Of a stretch of DNA of 64,000 nt, positions 59,720 through 64,000 are shown in pieces (position 1 is the stretch's first letter; each line of letters opens with the position of its first letter). The stretch comes from CSP1-1 sp035620615 (GTDB lineage: Archaea; Thermoproteota; Nitrososphaeria; Nitrososphaerales; Nitrosopumilaceae). The notes beneath the pieces were generated by a model, which ran no database searches, had not been told where the DNA came from, and saw nothing but the letters and a program-made list of their open reading frames with translations. The position numbers were made by a program, and so were the translations under genes. The stretch covers positions 1 to 64,000 of the forward strand of contig DASPGM010000001.1 of the NCBI GenBank assembly GCA_035620615.1. Direction: 5' to 3'.

Positions 59720-61042
59720 ATGACAAAAAATTCCTATAAAAATTCTTACAATAAGGTTTTTTCGATGCTAAAAGATCATCACAAATGGTTTGAAAATTCG
59801 ATTCCATTAATAGCAAGTGAGAATATTCCAAGTCCAGCAGTCAGAGAAGCAATAATTTCAGATTTTGGTAATAGGTATGCAGAAGGATGGCCTGGAGAAC
59901 GAGTCTATGCTGGTTGTGTGTATATTGATAAAGTCGAAATTGAATGTATGTCACTTGCAAAGAAGCTCTTTAAAGCCGAATTTGCAGATGTGAGACCAAT
60001 TTCAGGAGTAGTCGCCAATCTAGTTATCTATTCTGCCTTTTCTAATCCGGGGGATATTATGTTGGCTCCCTCAATTCCAGCAGGAGGTCACATATCTCAT
60101 GGGAAAAAAGAACATTCTGGAACTGCTGGTTTAGTTCACGGTTTAGAAATTGAGTTCTATCCTTTTGATGCAGAAGAAATGGCTATCGATGTGGATAAAA
60201 CCAAGAAAAAGGTTGAGGAATTAAAGATGGCCGGAAGGTTACCAACAATAGCTATGTTTGGGGGATCGCTTTTTTTATTTCCTCATCCAGTAAAGGAATT
60301 GGCAGATTTTCTCAAGAGTTATGATATTCACATTAATTATGATGCAGCACATGTTGCAGGATTAATTGCAGGAAATCAGTTTCAAGATCCATTAAGAGAA
60401 GGAGCAGATACAATGACTATGAGTACACATAAGACTCTGTTTGGACCTCAAGGTGGATTAGTTTTAGGGTTTGAAAAACATGGAGATTTAATTAAAAAAG
60501 CAACGTTTCCTGGACTTACGAGCAGCCACCACATTCATCATATGGCAGCAAAGGCAATTACATTTGCAGAAGCATTAGAATTTGGTAAAGATTATTCAAA
60601 GCAAGTTATAAAAAATGCAAAAGCTTTAGCAGTTGCATTAAACGAGTACGGGTTTAAAGTTCTAGGGGAAAAACAAGGATATACAAAATCACACCAGATA
60701 GCTGTTAATGTTCTTGATTATTCAGATGGTGGAAAAGTTGAAGCAGATTTAGAAAAAGCAAACATAATTGTTAACAGGCAGCTTATTCCTGGAGATATTA
60801 AAGCTGGACGTAATTACTTCCATCCTGGAGGAATTAGGTTAGGAGTCTCTGAAATAACAAGACTTGGAATGAAAGAATCTGAAATGAAGGAGATTGCTTC
60901 TTTTATCAAAAAAGTTATTATTGAGAAAAAAAATCCTAAGAAGTTAGCCTCTAGTGTAAAACTATTTAGAAAGAATTTCCAAAAAGTTCATTATTGTTTT
61001 GATAAAAAATTAAAAGCATATGAATACATTAAATTGCGATAG
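59720..61042 (+). CDS. glyA: Serine hydroxymethyltransferase
   Basis: The ATG at 59720 (MTKNSYKNSYNKVF) gives 440 residues, the usual size. PLP motifs are IPLIASENIPSPAVREAIISDFGNRYAEGWPGERVYAGC at the N-terminus and TMSTHKTLFGPQGGLVLG, with the PLP-binding Lys. It converts serine and tetrahydropterin to glycine and the methylene derivative. Archaeal enzymes may use a modified pterin. The 3' end is 6 bp from the PolD large-subunit gene, which is convergent. Confidence 0.96.
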   Translation: MTKNSYKNSYNKVFSMLKDHHKWFENSIPLIASENIPSPAVREAIISDFGNRYAEGWPGERVYAGCVYIDKVEIECMSLAKKLFKAEFADVRPISGVVANLVIYSAFSNPGDIMLAPSIPAGGHISHGKKEHSGTAGLVHGLEIEFYPFDAEEMAIDVDKTKKKVEELKMAGRLPTIAMFGGSLFLFPHPVKELADFLKSYDIHINYDAAHVAGLIAGNQFQDPLREGADTMTMSTHKTLFGPQGGLVLGFEKHGDLIKKATFPGLTSSHHIHHMAAKAITFAEALEFGKDYSKQVIKNAKALAVALNEYGFKVLGEKQGYTKSHQIAVNVLDYSDGGKVEADLEKANIIVNRQLIPGDIKAGRNYFHPGGIRLGVSEITRLGMKESEMKEIASFIKKVIIEKKNPKKLASSVKLFRKNFQKVHYCFDKKLKAYEYIKLR

Positions 61043-61048
61043 CATTAA

Positions 61049-64000
61049 TTATTTTATATAGTCAGAAAGAAGTAATTGATCTCCCTTGCCTTTTCCAAAC
61101 ACTAAATCAATCTCATCTGATAAGGAAAAGATTCTCTCCTTAAGATAAATACCAACATCGTATTTTTCTACTAATCTTTTTGCTAGTTTTAGATATTTTT
61201 CAACTGATGCTCGAGTGATAGTTTGAATTAATTGATGCCCACACGAACAGTGTTTCATTAAAGGTACTCTCCTATAGCTTTGGCCACAAGATGTACATCT
61301 AAAACTTTGTCGTCCATATGCTCTAAGATTTCCCATAATATCTGGTACTAGATGAGTTGTGATTACATAAGATACAATTTCAGTTGTGTCAACTGCACTA
61401 ATAAGATCCGCATTCCGGATTTGCATATCTAACTTATCTAGCATTGAACCAAGGGTAGAATATGCACTTCTGGATCTTGAGGTAGTAAGAGTTGTTGTGT
61501 CATGAGTGAATTCATATCCATAAAATGCTGTAATGGATTCAAGTCTTGATTTTACTGTCTCAATATTAGTTATTTCGGATGCCTTTTGTTTTTTAAGAGT
61601 AGATGCATAAAATGAAAGAGGAAGTTTTTTCATTACCTCAAAATTATGTGCTTGAGGTTGGGATTCATGAGGAAGTACCGATGGTTGAATTAGTAGAGGA
61701 GCGTCCATTAAACCTCCTATTTTATCTGAAAGAAATTGTCTTGAAAAATTCAACAAGCTATCCATCAAAAGCATTATGGAATCAGCATCACCATCTGCAT
61801 CACGCCTTTTTGCTGAATGCCAAATTGGTGTGGCAAAACAAACGTTTGTCTCAGCAAAACCAATTACCCTTCCAACAATTCCAACGGAGGTATGTGGTGC
61901 CAGGCCCAAAATCAAATGCCCTACAAGATCATCTATGTTCTTTACATTGTAAAATGCTGATTTACCATAAAATTTCTCTAATTGGATATCAATATATTTA
62001 CATATACTAAGAAGATATTTTGCACTCTCATATGGGATAATTACATCTTGCATTTTAAGCTCAATAAGCTGATCTGGATTAGTAAGAGGAATTTCCTTTG
62101 AATCATAGGTGTAACCAAGTTCTTTTAGTTTATCGATTGAAGTTCCAATCCATGAAGGCTTGAAGTGGGTTAGGGGGGAATTAGTTGCATCGAATCTAAC
62201 TGTCCCATCCTTGAATACCGTCAATTCTAAACTTTGTCGAATCAAACCTTTTTCTAGAGGTTCAGAAATTTTTTCTTGATTAATTAATTCTTTAACTCCT
62301 TTAAATGGTTCACTTGCACGAATTCCAATTTTTTCTTGTGCCATCATTAATTTATTTTTTAATGGAAAAAGTTGGAAGGAGTGGGATATAGCTTCTTTTT
62401 TACATTTAGGGCAAAATGATGAATCTAATTTAGCTCTACAAATTCGGCAATTATAGATAATAGATGTTTTTTTCTTACATTTTTGACAGATTATACTAAT
62501 AGAAAGTTCATTACATGTATTACAAAATCGATTGTGAATATTTGTGTAAAATTTTTCATGATTTGAAGCTTTTAACAAGTCACGTGTAGGACCACCCTTA
62601 TCTCCAATAGGGAAAAGTGTATGAACTGGAGGTTTCATTTGTCTTGGAGCAGCTTTCTCTGGCCTCCCAATTCTAACACCAACAGAAGTTGAAAATTTTG
62701 GGTTTATTTTTATTCCAGAAGTCCTAGAAATTATTTCTGGGATAGATATAGAATCATCAATTTTGATTGGTTTTCTAAAAAGAAGATTATAAAAAATTTT
62801 AGCTTCTTTTTCTTTTAATAAAATTGAATTATTTGAAACTTCATGAGGAACACCGAGTTTTTCTAAAATACTTTTATGTTTTATTGAATATAGAATTGAG
62901 GACTCTCCTATCTCTAAAGGATGTAAAATTTCTTCTAACTCTCTAATTGAAATTAGATCCCAAAAATAGAGATATTTAGGATGAAGTGGGATTAAAAAAT
63001 CCAATGAAATTGTAATTGCATCATCAAAAGAAGGTATTTTTGAAAGAAAATCGTTATATGAACTCTGATTTTTTTCTGAATTATATTTAGAAAGTTTTTC
63101 ATAGAGTTCTTCTTTCCAAATTTCTTCAACATAACCAGTTGGTACAAGCTGTGCATTATTTTCTAAAAAATCACCAAATGAAATTAAAATATCCCCAAGA
63201 TGAAGTATTTTTTCAATTTGGTTTTTAATTTTTATTCCATGTTGTGTATCAATAATTTTTTCTACGTTTCCATTTTTTAGTCTTACAATAGGGGTTTCAA
63301 TAGAATCTACAAATGCAATAGTAGCTCCTTTACTTGGATAATCAAGTTTGATTTGAGTCCCAACTGTAATGGTATGATCTAAGATTTCAGCTACCACAGG
63401 ATGTATACCTACTGCAGCAAATCCAGTATTACAAGCTCGTCCATATCGTAGTCGAAAGCCCCCAACTTTGTTTGGCATTGATAAAACTGATCTTCCAGTG
63501 ATAACTTCTCTCATCCTTTTTGTGGCTGCATTTTCACGTTCCCCTGTTTGAATTGCACCTTTTAGATTATCAAGCCATTCCCACCCATCCAAATTATAAA
63601 ATTCAATTCGTTTTAGAAGTTTTTTTGATCTACCGATGAGTCCATCATTAAGAACACGTAAAGCTCCACCCCTAACTCTGTCTGTGCTAATTCGTTCCAT
63701 ATTTCGATGATTAACAACTTCATATGGATCTGTATCTACCCCGTCTAGTTCTACAGGAAGATTAGAAATTACTGTTGTTACGTCCTCATCTAGAACATGA
63801 AATTGAAAGCTTCCTTGAGCTTCTCTCTCATATACTCGAAGCTCTTCAATAAATCTGCCAGTCTCATCATCAAAAGAGTTTGCTTGGTATTTTGCCAAGC
63901 CTGCTGCTTTTCTTACATGATCTGCAATCAACATTGTAACAGCTGATTCGGTTCCTCCTGCAGACCTCATTGGTCCAGCAATTGAAACTGAAAGATATTC
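61049..64000 (-). CDS. polC: DNA polymerase D large subunit (DP2), 5' end outside the window
   Basis: 984 codons are visible; the frame stays open past the ATG at 63970 to the window end and begins there with SVSIAGPMRSAGGTESAVTMLIADHV, a conserved DP2 segment, so about 150 N-terminal residues are missing. Later motifs are KVGGFRLRYGRACNTGFAAVG, the catalytic DADGDADS in WHSAKRRDADGDADSIML, and zinc clusters (CNTCNEL, CQKC, CRIC, CPKC; then CTSCGQSYRRVPLMKHCSCG). DP2 is the catalytic subunit of family D polymerase, the replicative enzyme of most archaea. No intein is seen. The small subunit is not in this window. Confidence 0.96.
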   Translation of the reverse strand, partial: EYLSVSIAGPMRSAGGTESAVTMLIADHVRKAAGLAKYQANSFDDETGRFIEELRVYEREAQGSFQFHVLDEDVTTVISNLPVELDGVDTDPYEVVNHRNMERISTDRVRGGALRVLNDGLIGRSKKLLKRIEFYNLDGWEWLDNLKGAIQTGERENAATKRMREVITGRSVLSMPNKVGGFRLRYGRACNTGFAAVGIHPVVAEILDHTITVGTQIKLDYPSKGATIAFVDSIETPIVRLKNGNVEKIIDTQHGIKIKNQIEKILHLGDILISFGDFLENNAQLVPTGYVEEIWKEELYEKLSKYNSEKNQSSYNDFLSKIPSFDDAITISLDFLIPLHPKYLYFWDLISIRELEEILHPLEIGESSILYSIKHKSILEKLGVPHEVSNNSILLKEKEAKIFYNLLFRKPIKIDDSISIPEIISRTSGIKINPKFSTSVGVRIGRPEKAAPRQMKPPVHTLFPIGDKGGPTRDLLKASNHEKFYTNIHNRFCNTCNELSISIICQKCKKKTSIIYNCRICRAKLDSSFCPKCKKEAISHSFQLFPLKNKLMMAQEKIGIRASEPFKGVKELINQEKISEPLEKGLIRQSLELTVFKDGTVRFDATNSPLTHFKPSWIGTSIDKLKELGYTYDSKEIPLTNPDQLIELKMQDVIIPYESAKYLLSICKYIDIQLEKFYGKSAFYNVKNIDDLVGHLILGLAPHTSVGIVGRVIGFAETNVCFATPIWHSAKRRDADGDADSIMLLMDSLLNFSRQFLSDKIGGLMDAPLLIQPSVLPHESQPQAHNFEVMKKLPLSFYASTLKKQKASEITNIETVKSRLESITAFYGYEFTHDTTTLTTSRSRSAYSTLGSMLDKLDMQIRNADLISAVDTTEIVSYVITTHLVPDIMGNLRAYGRQSFRCTSCGQSYRRVPLMKHCSCGHQLIQTITRASVEKYLKLAKRLVEKYDVGIYLKERIFSLSDEIDLVFGKGKGDQLLLSDYIK

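Overview
The window looks like chromosome from an ammonia-oxidising thaumarchaeon (Nitrososphaerota), most like the Nitrosopumilus group. The DNA is strongly AT-rich by eye and genes are densely packed on both strands. Lineage markers are two CdvB (ESCRT-III-like) proteins, family D DNA polymerase, GINS, TFB, a thermosome with a GGM tail, archaeal mevalonate-pathway AcnX subunits, preQ0/archaeosine enzymes, cobalamin genes, and secreted proteins carrying the NNAGWW repeat. No phage, insertion sequence or CRISPR array was seen, and almost everything is core or lineage-specific chromosome.

Layout. 1-5.9 kb: a surface protein with 15-residue repeats that runs off the left edge, an HPt-like protein, a racemase-like protein, cdvB, a GT2 glycosyltransferase and secreted proteins. 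6.0-8.6 kb: cobalamin methyltransferases cbiF-cbiL-cbiT. 8.7-13.2 kb: an overlapping Rqc2-like/Mut7-C/AMMECR1 cluster and the AcnX pair. 13.3-16.6 kb: endonuclease III and sulfate assimilation (sat-cysH). 16.8-24.1 kb: the phosphate block (pstC-pstA-pstB-phoU, an AbrB-PhoU regulator, a membrane-anchored protein, pstS), whose promoters share a CTATATAG element. 24.3-29.9 kb: zinc-ribbon genes, a ThiI-like protein, a GT-B glycosyltransferase, a candidate ncRNA and an SDR. 29.9-34.0 kb: GPN GTPase, thrB, queC, folE, queE. 34-38.4 kb: a signalling-like operon (wHTH, membrane-tethered wHTH, secreted coiled coil) next to a second cdvB. 38.4-46.4 kb: a C2H2 mini-protein, a candidate ncRNA on the minus strand, radical SAM, hemerythrin, TFB and secreted proteins. 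46.5-53.8 kb: prs, rnz, a sirtuin, kinase, thpR-cca-kinase-alkA and tRNA-Pro. 54-64 kb: SDR, AN1 zinc finger, GINS, glnA, thermosome, glyA and the PolD large subunit, which runs off the right edge.

The genes mostly fall into short operons of two to four, often with 1-17 bp overlaps, and many probably have leaderless or short-leader transcripts (TATA box about 25-30 nt before the start codon). The most unusual items are two GC-richer structured RNA candidates (27.2 kb plus strand, 39.2 kb minus strand), three enzyme-like proteins that have lost family catalytic residues (racemase, HPt, ThiI), a one-component sensor operon with an operator-like direct repeat, the shared phosphate promoter element, and two small genes (24.3 kb and 38.5 kb) that are easy to miss.
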